A program made the translations under genes and the position numbers. DNA of 64,000 nucleotides, from positions 456,309 to 520,308 of the forward strand of contig NZ_JAIVAM010000004.1 in the NCBI RefSeq assembly GCF_020171845.1, given 5' to 3'. Shown here piece by piece: positions 26,497 through 35,628 of this stretch (the first letter of the stretch is position 1; every line of letters starts with the position of its first letter). The stretch comes from Cytobacillus kochii (GTDB lineage: Bacteria > Bacillota > Bacilli > Bacillales > Cytobacillaceae). A model generated the notes under the pieces. The model was not told where the DNA came from. It saw only the letters and a list, made by a program, of their open reading frames with translations, and searched no databases.

Positions 26497-26872
26497 TTGT
26501 TCCCCTCACCTCTTTACGTTTACCATAAACAACACCAAGATAGGCCATCACTAAACCTAGTGCGATATTAAATAAGATATATATAAAAGCTTGAATGATA
26601 AATCCATTTTCAACTAATAAAACGGTATCCGCACTAACAGTCGATAATGTGGTAAATGAGCCAATTACCCCTACAGTGATTGCTTGTTTAAGATTAGGAT
26701 CAATAGGCAATGTGATGGACGATAAATAACCGAGAATAAAGGCACCAAACACATTGATTATTAAAATATCTAAAGGAAACGCACTCTGCCAAAACCGTCC
26801 GATGACAATTGTGATAGCAAACCGCATGCTTGCGCCTATCATCCCGCCAATTCCAATATATAGATACTTCAT
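26489..26872 (-). CDS. crcB: Fluoride exporter CrcB/Fluc, first subunit
   Basis: A 127-residue four-segment membrane protein. GGMIGASMRF, INVFGAFILGYLSS and GVIGSFTTLST are the Fluc signatures. The ATG at 26872 has a near-perfect AAGGAGGT site, whereas the longer upstream frame to 26980 would overlap the divergent lipoprotein gene. The pair removes fluoride from the cytoplasm. I looked for a fluoride riboswitch upstream and found none in the roughly 95 bases before the divergent gene. Confidence 0.93.
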   Translation of the reverse strand: MKYLYIGIGGMIGASMRFAITIVIGRFWQSAFPLDILIINVFGAFILGYLSSITLPIDPNLKQAITVGVIGSFTTLSTVSADTVLLVENGFIIQAFIYILFNIALGLVMAYLGVVYGKRKEVRGTNE

Positions 26873-26967
26873 CCTTGACCTCCTTGCTCCAAAAAAATTG
26901 TTTATGCATACTCTCGATAAAATGAGCCAAGCTAACAGTGTAAGAAAAAAAGAAAGGGTGTTAAAAG

Positions 26968-27510
26968 ATGAAAGGTACAATCATTGCTGTTGCTCTTTCA
27001 AGTTCTCTACTATTAACAGCTTGTGGCATGAATAATGGACAAGATACGAACGACACTGCTTATAGAGCACCAGATATGCATGACCCCGCTAAAGTTGGAT
27101 ATGAAAGAAATGGTGACAATGATAGACCAAGTATTGACAACAATATTCATACTCGTAATGTCGATTATGATGGGACACAACATTCAATGAGGTTTGCCGA
27201 TAAAACAGCAGATAATATTACACAAATGGACGAAGTTAAAAGAGCAAGGGTTTTACTTACTGACGACAATGCCTATGTGGCAGCAACCTTAGCAAATGGT
27301 AATGAATTTACACAAGATCTAGAAAAGAAAATTGCTGATCAAGTAAAATCATCTGACCAGAACATTGATGATGTCTATGTATCAGTAAACCCTGATTTCT
27401 ACAACCGTATGGACACATATGCAAAAGATGTTCGCAATGGAAAACCAATTGAAGGCTTCTTCGATGAATTTAGTGAAACAGTGAAACGAATGTTTCCTAA
27501 TCATGAATAA
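26968..27510 (+). CDS. YhcN/YlaJ family sporulation lipoprotein
   Basis: A 180-residue lipoprotein: signal peptide with lipobox LLTAC and acylated C19, a hydrophilic Asn/Asp-rich linker, then a YhcN/YlaJ domain (about 75-175, including VKRARVLLTDDNAYVA). Family members are found in the forespore or inner spore membrane and help germination or outgrowth. AAAGGGTG precedes the ATG. I could not place a convincing sigma-G promoter. It diverges from crcB. Confidence 0.85.
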   Translation: MKGTIIAVALSSSLLLTACGMNNGQDTNDTAYRAPDMHDPAKVGYERNGDNDRPSIDNNIHTRNVDYDGTQHSMRFADKTADNITQMDEVKRARVLLTDDNAYVAATLANGNEFTQDLEKKIADQVKSSDQNIDDVYVSVNPDFYNRMDTYAKDVRNGKPIEGFFDEFSETVKRMFPNHE

Positions 27511-27774
27511 TGGTCAATCTGTGGTCTGGTAGGGAAATATCCCTATCAGTCCTATTTAATCCTGACTTCACTTGACTAAGCGATTATTGTATAAAAAATA
27601 AAAGTAAAGAAGTTAATTTATAACATTACAGATTTTGTAAGTGTTAATTATAACAATCATTTCCACTCGATGCTTTCCTCTATGATCCCAATATAAATCT
27701 CTTGCTCCAACCTGCATGCATCCTCAAAGGTACATTTTACATATATTATGAACTTAGCTATTTTTTTGCACACG
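27511..27774. other. Intergenic stretch
   Basis: A short hairpin (GTAGGGAAATATCCCTAT near 27530-27550) after the lipoprotein gene may act as a weak terminator. Nothing else is recognised. Confidence 0.4.
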
Positions 27775-27805
27775 AAAAAGCTGTCAGTCAATCTGACAGC
27801 TTTTT
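27775..27805 (-). terminator. Terminator after the DUF6501-like gene
   Basis: Perfect 13-bp arms AAAAAGCTGTCAG (27775-27787) and CTGACAGCTTTTT (27793-27805) with a 5-base loop. It can work on both strands. Confidence 0.9.
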
Positions 27806-27808
27806 GCC

Positions 27809-28012
27809 TTAAACTTCTTTAAAATAGTCTTTATAAAAACCACTAACTTTACCAGAGTTGTCAACGATGAAGAAAAACTCTTCTGTTTCATTTTTCACAT
27901 CATAGATTTTTCCTTCAGTTAAAGCACGATTAACAATATATTTCGCTGCATTCGTATGTACACATTTTACCTTTTTTAACGTGTCACTTTCATGCCATGT
28001 TTGATGAATCAT
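27809..28012 (-). CDS. Small cytoplasmic protein, DUF6501-like
   Basis: A 67-residue protein beginning MIHQTWHESDTLKKVKCVHT and ending FYKDYFKEV. It resembles the small Bacillaceae family DUF6501, which I recall from sequence only; function unknown. A GTG three codons upstream lies within the AAGGAGTGG ribosome site, so the ATG at 28012 is the start. A strong terminator follows. Confidence 0.75.
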   Translation of the reverse strand: MIHQTWHESDTLKKVKCVHTNAAKYIVNRALTEGKIYDVKNETEEFFFIVDNSGKVSGFYKDYFKEV

Positions 28013-28127
28013 TTTTGCCACTCCTTATGTGTTCTCTTATACAGTGTAAAAAAATTAAATGTGTTCTGCAAGCTGTATAGTGATTTTTTTCTATTTGTGA
28101 TGGTAAATACTCATTTGAAATGTGTTT

Positions 28128-28316
28128 TTATAGAAATACTTTTTGTAAAAAAGAAATTTTTTCTTTTTCAAAAGTATACATTTCACTTGTGAAAAAATCT
28201 TTAAATGTTATATATAGTATATCACAAATATAATCGATTCTAATCATTTCCAAGTATTGATAATGTTGCTTATCATAAACAATCTCAAAGAAGCATGTTT
28301 TCGTCAATTGTTTCAT
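28128..28316 (-). CDS. Possible small protein, unknown function
   Basis: A 62-codon frame with an AAGG site eight bases before its ATG. The product is rich in aromatic and charged residues (MKQLTKTCFFEIVYDKQHYQ at the start) and has no signal peptide or membrane segment. Composition looks like a folded domain rather than noise, but I do not recognise a family. An inverted repeat lies 20 bases upstream. It could be a chance frame. Confidence 0.45.
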   Translation of the reverse strand: MKQLTKTCFFEIVYDKQHYQYLEMIRIDYICDILYITFKDFFTSEMYTFEKEKISFLQKVFL

Positions 28317-28335
28317 TTAGACGACCTTCTTTCAT

Positions 28336-28365
28336 CTTTGGTGACATTGTTATATACCACCAAAG
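28336..28365. repeat. Inverted repeat between ykqA and a small frame
   Basis: CTTTGGTG (28336-28343) and CACCAAAG (28358-28365), 14-base loop. There is no T-run on the minus strand, so an operator is at least as likely as a terminator. Confidence 0.5.
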
Positions 28366-28388
28366 TAGCTTATAGTAAACTTCTTTGT

Positions 28389-29258
28389 TTAATTCACGAC
28401 TCCAAGCTTATTTATCTCTTCTTTTAAATGCTGAACATATTGATAACTGAGTCTCCCTTCAGCTGCACGCAAAATCTCCCTCGCATAAAAGGATGGTGGA
28501 GAAGACTGGGGATTTTTATCATAAACATGGAAGGTTAACACATCTTTATATATTGCCCCTTCAATTGTCAGATTAACAAAAGTCGGTCGGTAGTGACCAA
28601 CAGTGACTCCTTCTCTTTTGAATAAATAATCTATTGCTTCTATCGGTAATTGATAAACAATACCTTCTGTTTCACCAGAACCTTCAATGATGTCCGCTCG
28701 ATTCCCATCTGGTGCATAGAAATAATAGCCCATTTGATAGCCTTTTAACACACCTATACCAACGACATTTTTAAAAAAATGGTCAACTCCAGCTTTCATA
28801 AATCTTTCTGTATCCATACAAGACCCATAAGCAAAATAGTAAAAAGTCTTTGGGGAATTCTTTTGCAGGTTGTATACCTTCCAGTCTGAAACTTTAATTG
28901 CTTCTTGCTGTAGAACTTCAGCGGGGGAAACATAAATAAAACCTTGTCGCACTCCTAAATCCGTATGTACGTGTACTTTTTTTCTTACAGATAAGGAATG
29001 CTTGTCACTTTTTACATACCCTTCTAAAACATCAATTGCCTCTAAATGTTCGGCACTTAAAACGTATAATTCTCCATATACTTTTTCAGCTAGTTTATCT
29101 GACAATTCGACTCTCGGATAACCATCACCCGTATCAAACATGACTCCATTTACCCAAGCTTGTTCGGCCATTAAACGAGCTTCAGTTAAATAATCATGAT
29201 GGATCTCATTTTTTCGTAATGTGCCATACACAAAGAGGTGAATCGTTGCCATACCCAT
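28389..29258 (-). CDS. ykqA: YkqA-type double gamma-glutamylcyclotransferase-like protein
   Basis: A 289-residue cytoplasmic protein with two gamma-glutamylcyclotransferase-like (AIG2/GGCT) domains in tandem. Domain 1 opens with LFVYGTLRKNEIHHDYL (about 8-24) and domain 2 with YYFAYGSCMDTERFMKAGVD (about 140-160). The overall arrangement and length match B. subtilis YkqA, whose substrate is not established. AAAGGAG lies seven bases before the ATG at 29258. It is flanked by non-coding DNA on both sides. Confidence 0.88.
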   Translation of the reverse strand: MGMATIHLFVYGTLRKNEIHHDYLTEARLMAEQAWVNGVMFDTGDGYPRVELSDKLAEKVYGELYVLSAEHLEAIDVLEGYVKSDKHSLSVRKKVHVHTDLGVRQGFIYVSPAEVLQQEAIKVSDWKVYNLQKNSPKTFYYFAYGSCMDTERFMKAGVDHFFKNVVGIGVLKGYQMGYYFYAPDGNRADIIEGSGETEGIVYQLPIEAIDYLFKREGVTVGHYRPTFVNLTIEGAIYKDVLTFHVYDKNPQSSPPSFYAREILRAAEGRLSYQYVQHLKEEINKLGVVN

Positions 29259-29421
29259 AAATGCGCTCCTTTTTTGTCACTATAGTAATATACTTATTCT
29301 TCCTCCTCCTACAATATTCAACAATTTGAAAGTGATTCCCTCTTTATTAACAATTTTTTACCATATTTTTACCTTAACTAAATATCACCAATATCGAATA
29401 GAGCTAGAAATATGGGTGAAT

Positions 29422-29453
29422 AAGAGACAAGGCAAACGATTGCCTTGTCTCTT
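29422..29453 (-). terminator. Stem-loop after the acyl-CoA synthetase gene
   Basis: Perfect 14-bp arms AAGAGACAAGGCAA (29422-29435) and TTGCCTTGTCTCTT (29440-29453) with a 4-base loop. The T-tract is weak, but the position is right for a terminator. Confidence 0.75.
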
Positions 29454-29498
29454 GCTCTTTACTCTCCACTTTTTATATTTGTCTCCTCTTTTCACTCA

Positions 29499-31142
29499 TC
29501 ATTTCTGGGCAGTAATGGATTGAATCGCTTGTTCCTTTAATTTGAATTTTTGTATTTTACCAGAAGCAGTCATTGGATATTCTTTAGTAAAAGTAATATG
29601 TTTAGGTATTTTATGTTTAGATATTTTGTCTTTACAATATTCTTTAATTTCTTCAGCCGTAATGTTGGCATGATCTCTTAAAATAATCCATGCCATTACC
29701 TCTTCACCGTATATCTCATCAGGAACACCTACAACTTGAACATCTAAAATTTCTGGATGACTATAGAGAAATTCTTCAATTTCTCTAGGGTATACGTTTT
29801 CTCCACCTCTTATAATCATATCTTTCAGACGACCTGTTATTTTACAATAACCATTTTCATCCATAATAGCTAAATCACCAGTGTGCAACCATCCCTCTTT
29901 GTCGATAGCTTGTTCTGTCGCTTCGGGATTGTTATAATAACCTTTCATAACATGATATCCTTTTGTGCAGAGTTCCCCTTGAGTACCAATTGGCACTTCA
30001 TTTGCTGTCCCAGGTTCAACAATTTTCACTTCAACTTCTGGCAATGCTCGGCCAACTGATTCTACGCGTAAATTAATAGGATCATCAGTGCGTGTTTGTG
30101 TAATAACTGGTGAAGATTCCGTTTGACCATAACAAATTGTAATCTCTTCAATACCCATTTTTTCTATGACAGCCTTCATTACTTCAATCGGACAATTGGA
30201 TCCAGCCATCACACCTGTTCGCAATGATTGTAAATTATATTTTGTGAAATTTTTGCTATTGATTTCAGCTATAAACATTGTTGGCACTCCATGAAGGGCC
30301 GTACATTTTTCTTGTTCAACCGTTTGTAAAACGGTATCAGGATGAAATTCCTGTACAGGTACCATCGTTGCCCCAACTGACACACAAGCCAAGGTGCCAA
30401 TGACACAACCAAAGCAATGGAAGAATGGTACAGGAATACATAGTCGATCATCTTTTGTGAGCTTCATACAAGCGGCAATATTTAATGCGTTATTCACGAC
30501 ATTACCATGTGTGAGCATTACGCCTTTCGGAAATCCAGTTGTGCCTGAGGTATACTGCATGTTAATAACATCATCCGGCTGAAGTGAAAGCAAACGCTCA
30601 TTTAAAGCCTCATCACTACATCCTTCACCAAGAGCTACAACATCTTCCCAACTGTAGGTGCCAGCAAAGCGCTTCTCTCCTAACACGATGACGTTTTTTA
30701 GAAAGGGAAGCTTGCTACATCTTAACTGGCCCGGCTGCGATGTTTTTAATTCTGGTGCGATTTTATAGAGAATATCAATATATGATTGGTCGCGGTATTT
30801 TTCCATTAAAATAATAGTGGTGGCATCAGATTGTTGTAATAAATATTCAAGTTCAGCGGCTTGATAATTCGTATTGACAGTTACTAACACAGATCCGGTT
30901 TTACCTGTTGCAAACTGAGCACTCACCCATTCAGGGGTATTAGAAGCCCAAATCGCTACATGTTCTCCTTTTTCTAAACCGAGTTTCATGAAACCTTTAG
31001 CAACTGTACGACAATACTCATTAAAGCTATGATATGTGTACCTCAAACCTCTATCTGCATAGACTAATGCTTCATGATTAGGATTTTCTTTTGCTCTTTT
31101 TTCTAATAAATCGCCAATCGTTATATTTAATAATTCAGACAA
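29499..31142 (-). CDS. yngI: Acyl-CoA synthetase (AMP-binding), YngI type
   Basis: A 547-residue adenylate-forming enzyme that activates a carboxylic acid to its CoA thioester. The ATP loop YTSGTTGFPKG is at 197-207. Later come YGQTESSPV, the hinge TGDLAIMDENGYCKITGRLKD, GGENVYPREIEEF, and the catalytic Lys near the C-terminus in MTASGKIQK. It tracks B. subtilis YngI along its whole length. It is probably medium- or long-chain specific, but the substrate is inferred. The TTG start has GAGGAGG ahead of it. It is alone, not with the leucine-degradation genes that accompany yngI in B. subtilis. Confidence 0.93.
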   Translation of the reverse strand: MSELLNITIGDLLEKRAKENPNHEALVYADRGLRYTYHSFNEYCRTVAKGFMKLGLEKGEHVAIWASNTPEWVSAQFATGKTGSVLVTVNTNYQAAELEYLLQQSDATTIILMEKYRDQSYIDILYKIAPELKTSQPGQLRCSKLPFLKNVIVLGEKRFAGTYSWEDVVALGEGCSDEALNERLLSLQPDDVINMQYTSGTTGFPKGVMLTHGNVVNNALNIAACMKLTKDDRLCIPVPFFHCFGCVIGTLACVSVGATMVPVQEFHPDTVLQTVEQEKCTALHGVPTMFIAEINSKNFTKYNLQSLRTGVMAGSNCPIEVMKAVIEKMGIEEITICYGQTESSPVITQTRTDDPINLRVESVGRALPEVEVKIVEPGTANEVPIGTQGELCTKGYHVMKGYYNNPEATEQAIDKEGWLHTGDLAIMDENGYCKITGRLKDMIIRGGENVYPREIEEFLYSHPEILDVQVVGVPDEIYGEEVMAWIILRDHANITAEEIKEYCKDKISKHKIPKHITFTKEYPMTASGKIQKFKLKEQAIQSITAQK

Positions 31143-31329
31143 TTCTTTTCCTCCTCAGAAAATTATGATTGAAACGCTTTCATTTATTCTTATGTAAAAT
31201 TCGAATGTATCATTTTAGTACTTATCATATTAAAGTACAGTACAAAATGAACCAACCCAGGTTTGTAAATTCATATTCCGATGGTGCTTTATGTCCAACA
31301 GTTAAAAACAAATGTAGATTTCTATCTAA

Positions 31330-31364
31330 TAAAAATAAAAAAGCTCGAATATTTATATATTCGA
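31330..31364 (-). terminator. Terminator after the GNAT gene
   Basis: TCGAATAT (31345-31352) and ATATTCGA (31357-31364), with a T-rich minus-strand tail. Confidence 0.75.
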
Positions 31365-31384
31365 ACCTCCTCGTATTATTTCCT

Positions 31385-31855
31385 TTATTTTTTTCTTACC
31401 ATTATATAAAAGTTTGTACTTTTTCTTTGAAAATGGTGTTGAATAATAAAACCGAGTTTTTCATAAAGATGGATGGCTCGTTGATTAAATGAAGCCACTG
31501 TTAACCTTATTGGGGTATTTGGAAAAAGCCTTTCTATTTCCATAAGAATCTTGGTTAAAAAACTGCTTCCCAATCCCTTTCCTGTTAAATCCGGTCTCAT
31601 TCCAATGCCAATATCAATGCAATCATCTATATATAGATGACTGCTTTTCACCGGTACTCTTGCTGATTCACCGTAACAAAAGAAACCAATCATTTCTTCC
31701 TGTTTATATATACAAAAGTAGTTTCCCGTTAGCCATTCTTGTTTACTGTCTTCTGTTTGAGCGTGATTATAAAAATCGTAAGGAGGTGGATATGTCCATG
31801 AACTGAGGATGACTGCCTCGTATTCTTTTACTTTATTAAACGTGGTAGTTTCCAT
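31385..31855 (-). CDS. GNAT family acetyltransferase
   Basis: A 156-residue N-acetyltransferase. The acetyl-CoA loop DLTGKGLGSSFL (near 93-104) and the ASFNQRAIHLYEKLGF motif near the C-terminus are typical. The acceptor is unknown. TGGAGG lies before the ATG. It is third in a VOC-GNAT-GNAT cluster with a 25-base gap to the preceding gene; a terminator closes the operon. Confidence 0.88.
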   Translation of the reverse strand: METTTFNKVKEYEAVILSSWTYPPPYDFYNHAQTEDSKQEWLTGNYFCIYKQEEMIGFFCYGESARVPVKSSHLYIDDCIDIGIGMRPDLTGKGLGSSFLTKILMEIERLFPNTPIRLTVASFNQRAIHLYEKLGFIIQHHFQRKSTNFYIMVRKK

Positions 31856-31880
31856 ATCATTTTCCTCCAGTTTATCGTTA

Positions 31881-32384
31881 TTAAAATAATCTCAACTCAT
31901 ATACAAGTTCTTCTTGGCGAGTGTCTTCAAACCACTCTTTTCCTAATAACGTAAACCCTAATTTTTCCACGATTCTTATAGATGCTTCGTTTTTTAGGTC
32001 ACATGAGGCTTGAATATATTTTACTTTTTTATGTCTTTTAGCTAATTTGATACAACCTGTAATAGCTTCTGTCGCATAGCCTTTATGCCAATACGATTTT
32101 CTGAAATGGGCAATTAATTCAATTCGTTTCACTGATGCATCAATATTAAATCCAGCCGCTCCAATAACTTCATTGCTTTTCTTATCTTTTAAACTATATA
32201 CCGATAGGCCGTATTCTTTATGACAGTCTTCATACCATTTGACGATTTTAGGAATCTTGACGGAAGCAACTGCTCCTCCACTTCTGGCCATTACTTCCTG
32301 ATTGCCCCAAATTTCATTCATTTGCTTAATATACTCTTTTTTAAATACAAAGAATGACATTCGTTTCGTTTCATATATGTGCAT
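31881..32384 (-). CDS. GNAT family acetyltransferase (RimJ-like)
   Basis: A 167-residue acetyltransferase of the Acetyltransf_3/RimJ type: RKSYWHKGYATEAI forms the acetyl-CoA loop and DLKNEASIRIVEKLGFTLLG the C-terminal motif. The acceptor (protein N-terminus, amine or antibiotic) is not predictable. AGAGGGGTG precedes the ATG. It lies 15 bases after the VOC gene, in the same operon. Confidence 0.88.
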   Translation of the reverse strand: MHIYETKRMSFFVFKKEYIKQMNEIWGNQEVMARSGGAVASVKIPKIVKWYEDCHKEYGLSVYSLKDKKSNEVIGAAGFNIDASVKRIELIAHFRKSYWHKGYATEAITGCIKLAKRHKKVKYIQASCDLKNEASIRIVEKLGFTLLGKEWFEDTRQEELVYELRLF

Positions 32385-32399
32385 GTGACACCCCTCTTT

Positions 32400-33143
32400 C
32401 TATAACGAATGATAAGAAGAGCCAAAGAGTTGTATTGTTTCCTCGTTCTTCAAAAAAGGTTGTAATGTGATATGAACGGGACGGTTCTTATTCGCGTATT
32501 TTTTGTTATATGCTGCAAACTCAAAGGCTACGTCTGCAATCATAACGTTTGTACCGTGTTGTTTTCCTTGAAACAACTCACGCCATTCTGCAGCTGTTTC
32601 TTCAGGTGACTCTACAATATACATAATGTCCTTTATTTTTGTATGGATAAGTTGTTGATCTATCATACCTAATGATTTGAATTCTTCATATCTCGTATAG
32701 TCATCTTGTTCCCATTGAATAAAAAAAGGAAAAGGCACTTCTCGTTTTGCTTGCAAAAATAGCATCTTCCATTTAATCATTTGCCCATCTGCCCTCATCC
32801 GTTCACCAGGGAAGATCGGATAGGTTTTATATCCCTTTTCATTCAATTCTTGCTTTAACACTTCAATATTTTCTGTGCGAAAACATACTTGACCTAACCC
32901 CTCAAAAGTAGCTAAATCCTGTACAGCTTGTTGTACTAAAGGGTTATCTGATTGCATAGCAGTTGCTTTATTTTCTATTGCTAAAAATTCTATATAAGAT
33001 GAGTTTAAGTACAATAAACTATTATATGTTCCCCATTTTTCATGCCTACCACCCTGAACCGCTTTTATATTCATAACAGATAAGTAATCGATAATCTCTT
33101 GCGGATTTCGTTTAATAAAATGAACGATATGATCAAGTTGCAT
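32400..33143 (-). CDS. VOC superfamily (Glyoxalase_3-like) protein
   Basis: A 247-residue cytoplasmic protein with an N-terminal LDHIVHF motif and a layout of the Glyoxalase_3 type (PF13468), usually found without an assigned reaction. Candidate metal residues are the His in LDHIVH and acidic residues in the later IEFLAIE segment. GAAAGGGG lies before the ATG. It is first of the three-gene cluster with two GNAT genes; together they might detoxify a small molecule, but that is speculation. Confidence 0.78.
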   Translation of the reverse strand: MQLDHIVHFIKRNPQEIIDYLSVMNIKAVQGGRHEKWGTYNSLLYLNSSYIEFLAIENKATAMQSDNPLVQQAVQDLATFEGLGQVCFRTENIEVLKQELNEKGYKTYPIFPGERMRADGQMIKWKMLFLQAKREVPFPFFIQWEQDDYTRYEEFKSLGMIDQQLIHTKIKDIMYIVESPEETAAEWRELFQGKQHGTNVMIADVAFEFAAYNKKYANKNRPVHITLQPFLKNEETIQLFGSSYHSL

Positions 33144-33400
33144 TGAAGGATACCCCTTTCATCAAAAGAAAATTCATCCAACTTTACCTTAGCTAAGATT
33201 AGTTTACCATAACTTTTCTACTTATCTATGAATGTTTTTCACTCAACTTTTACTTCTTAAATGAATTGTGTGTCCTTTATAAACATTTTACATTTCCTTA
33301 ACAATTAAAATTTTTATACATTTCTCCTTTTCAAAACAGGGGATAACGTTTACAATAAATAAAAGAATATTCAATCCTTTACCTAGGAGGTATGTATCAA

Positions 33401-33532
33401 ATGAAGATAATGAGTAATGAACAGTTGGTCGTCTCGTATCGTGATGCATTAAAGTCAGGTTCTGAAAAGGAATGGATTCGGATACTTAAAGATGAAATTC
33501 AAAAACGGGGATTAAAACCATTTAAAGAGTAA
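33401..33532 (+). CDS. sda: Sda-like sporulation checkpoint protein
   Basis: A 43-residue protein reading MKIMSNEQLVVSYRDALKSG, then a second helix with EWIRILKDEIQKRGL. Two amphipathic helices and the pattern MSxExLxxSY...IxxLxxEIxxRxL match Sda, which binds sporulation kinases and blocks sporulation when replication is disturbed. A GGAGG lies ten bases before the ATG; the ATG at 33392 is too close to that site. A strong terminator follows, so this is a single-gene unit. An AGGGGATAA just upstream resembles a degenerate DnaA box (seven of nine), which would fit known sda control but is weak evidence. Confidence 0.75.
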   Translation: MKIMSNEQLVVSYRDALKSGSEKEWIRILKDEIQKRGLKPFKE

Positions 33533-33537
33533 AGCAT

Positions 33538-33570
33538 AAGGCGAGCAAATATTTGCTCGCCTTTTTATTT
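33538..33570 (+). terminator. Terminator after the Sda-like gene
   Basis: Perfect 26-bp inverted repeat AAGGCGAGCAAAT and its complement (33538-33563), followed by TTTATTTT. Confidence 0.92.
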
Positions 33571-33611
33571 TAATCCTTTCGGTAACGCGGAAGATATCCA
33601 TCACATTTTAA

Positions 33612-33746
33612 TTATCGTTGCTTTATTTCCTTTGTTGTTTGAATTTCATTATTTTGTAGTATCTGTTTATAGTCCATATCAGAAATAACACCTAGCTTTT
33701 TGAACAGTACGGAATATTTCAATATCCTATTTTTCCTTCCTCTCAT
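33612..33746 (-). CDS. Small basic 44-residue protein, unknown
   Basis: A short minus-strand gene: MRGRKNRILKYSVLFKKLGV, then a helical, Gln/Lys-rich tail. It is very basic and has no signal peptide or membrane segment. AGGAGTG is well spaced before the ATG, which is the main support. It is convergent with the Sda-like gene. Family unknown. Confidence 0.55.
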   Translation of the reverse strand: MRGRKNRILKYSVLFKKLGVISDMDYKQILQNNEIQTTKEIKQR

Positions 33747-34291
33747 GGTAATCACTCCTGCTTTTCTATCATAATATGCATTTTATCAATAAAGTTTCCT
33801 TCATGCAACATTTTTATATTTCTAAAAATCTTTTTATCAAGTGCATATCCCTTACTATTTCCTAAAGTGCTTGAAATGATGATTAATAGTGAGGAATACA
33901 TGATCTTTTTTTAATGCAACAATAAATGGGATGAGTAGCATGTGGATGAATGATATAGGAAAATGTGAATATTATTTGTTACCACTCGTACTTTTTCTGA
34001 ACCTGTTCATGTTTGATGAAACTCACTCGTTTTCTCCTCAGACCTAGCGTAGTTCATGTGTAAAAAAAGTTAGTAATTTGCTTTATTTTTGACTTCTTTC
34101 CTAAGAGACATGTTCATGAGTGATGATCTTATGCTCGTTGACACCATATTTGTTTTACTGCTAAAGGGCTATGGCTCTTCCTTATGTGACAGGTTCAAGC
34201 TTTGATTTCTTCTCTTTTAGAGGAATATGCCCCTTTTACAATACCCTCGGGTTCAAATGAAGGGATCAATCATGAGGGTGACTGATAACAA
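33747..34291. other. Long non-coding stretch
   Basis: About 540 bases between the 44-residue gene and the odhB terminator. I find no supported gene, repeat or structured RNA on either strand. Confidence 0.5.
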
Positions 34292-34334
34292 AAAGCGAGG
34301 AAGTGAACAATAAATCGCTTCACTTCCTCGCTTT
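34292..34334 (-). terminator. Terminator of odhAB
   Basis: Perfect 16-bp arms (34292-34307 AAAGCGAGGAAGTGAA; 34319-34334 its complement) with an 11-base loop. Confidence 0.9.
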
Positions 34335-34364
34335 AAACCCTTTTGAGTATTAGTTTATTTTAAA

Positions 34365-35612
34365 TTAAGCTTCAAATAATAAAGACTCAGGGTCTTCAAT
34401 TAATTCTTTCACACGTTTAAGGAATGTTACTGCTTCTTTACCATCAACAATACGGTGGTCATAAGAGAGAGCAACATACATCATTGGGCGGTTTTCCATT
34501 CTTTCAGCATCAATAGCTACTGGACGAGTTTGGATAGAATGCATCCCTAGGATACCTACTTGTGGTCCATTAAGGATTGGTGTTGATAATAATGAACCAA
34601 ACACACCACCATTAGTAATGGTGAATGTTCCACCTTGTAAGTCAGAAATAGCTAGTTTATTATCTCTTGCTTTTTTACCAAGGCCCATAATATCCTTTTC
34701 AATTTCTGCAAAGTTTTTACGGTCAGCATCTCTAACAACTGGAACTACTAAACCTTCATCTGTTGAAACAGCAATACCGATGTCATAGAATTTTTTAAGA
34801 ACTAGTTGGTCGCCGTCAATTTCAGCGTTTAACAACGGGCTACGTTTAAGTGCTGCGACAACCGCTTTTGTGAAGAAAGACATAAATCCAAGTTTTACAT
34901 CATTTTCTTCTTGGAATTTATCTTTACGTTTTTTACGTAAGTTCATAACATTTGTCATATCAATTTCATTGAATGTTGTTAACATAGCAGATGTTTGTTG
35001 AACTTCTACAAGTCTTTTCGCAATTGTTTGGCGACGACGGCTCATACGGATGCGTTCTACTGGTTTTTCACTATTTGCATCAGTTGCGGCTGGCTTAGGA
35101 GCTGGTTTAGATGCAGCTTGTGGCTGCGCTGCTTGAGTCGCTTGATTTGGATCGTAGTTCGCAACATCTTGAGAACGTACTCTTCCCATAGGATCTGTAG
35201 TTGGAACTTCACTTAAATCGATTCCTTTTTCACGCGCCATTTTTCTAGCTGCCGGTGAAGCAATTGTGCGTTGTTTATTATCTTCCGCTGGTTTGGAATC
35301 AGCTGGTTTCGCTTCTTCTTTAACCTCTTGAGGTGCTTCCTCTTTCTTCTCTTCTGCTTTAGGAGCAGGAGCTTCTCCACCTTCACTTACAACTGCGATG
35401 GTATCCCCTACATTCACAGTGTCGCCTTCTTCTGCTTTTAATTCTGCAAGTACACCACTATATTCAGAAATGATTTCTACATTTACTTTGTCTGTTTCAA
35501 GCTCAACAACATAATCACCTTTATTGACTGTATCACCAGGTTGTTTTAGCCACTGAGCCACCGTACCTTCTGTAATTGATTCTGCTAATTCAGGAACTTT
35601 AATATCTGCCAC
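34365..35612 (-). CDS. odhB: Dihydrolipoamide succinyltransferase (E2 of oxoglutarate dehydrogenase)
   Basis: A 415-residue TCA-cycle E2 subunit. Domains in order: one lipoyl domain (about 2-77) with the lipoylated Lys in [10 protein letters not shown] (K42), an Ala/Pro/Lys linker, a peripheral-subunit-binding domain (about 115-152, [16 protein letters not shown]), a second linker, and the acyltransferase domain with catalytic H386 and D390 in [12 protein letters not shown]. It transfers the succinyl group to CoA. It starts 16 bases after odhA and shares its transcript. The E3 subunit gene is not in the window. Confidence 0.97.
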   Translation of the reverse strand: MADIKVPELAESITEGTVAQWLKQPGDTVNKGDYVVELETDKVNVEIISEYSGVLAELKAEEGDTVNVGDTIAVVSEGGEAPAPKAEEKKEEAPQEVKEEAKPADSKPAEDNKQRTIASPAARKMAREKGIDLSEVPTTDPMGRVRSQDVANYDPNQATQAAQPQAASKPAPKPAATDANSEKPVERIRMSRRRQTIAKRLVEVQQTSAMLTTFNEIDMTNVMNLRKKRKDKFQEENDVKLGFMSFFTKAVVAALKRSPLLNAEIDGDQLVLKKFYDIGIAVSTDEGLVVPVVRDADRKNFAEIEKDIMGLGKKARDNKLAISDLQGGTFTITNGGVFGSLLSTPILNGPQVGILGMHSIQTRPVAIDAERMENRPMMYVALSYDHRIVDGKEAVTFLKRVKELIEDPESLLFEA

Positions 35613-35628
35613 AATAATTTCCTCCTTA

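Noticed and set aside
26873..26967. Fluoride riboswitch upstream of crcB
   Set aside because: No GGCGATGG-like core or expected pseudoknot arrangement is visible in the short divergent region.
27992..28192. 66-codon plus-strand frame
   Set aside because: It starts inside the DUF6501-like gene on the opposite strand and has no ribosome site.
31169..31492. 107-codon plus-strand frame
   Set aside because: It runs through a terminator and into a GNAT gene in antisense; no ribosome site.
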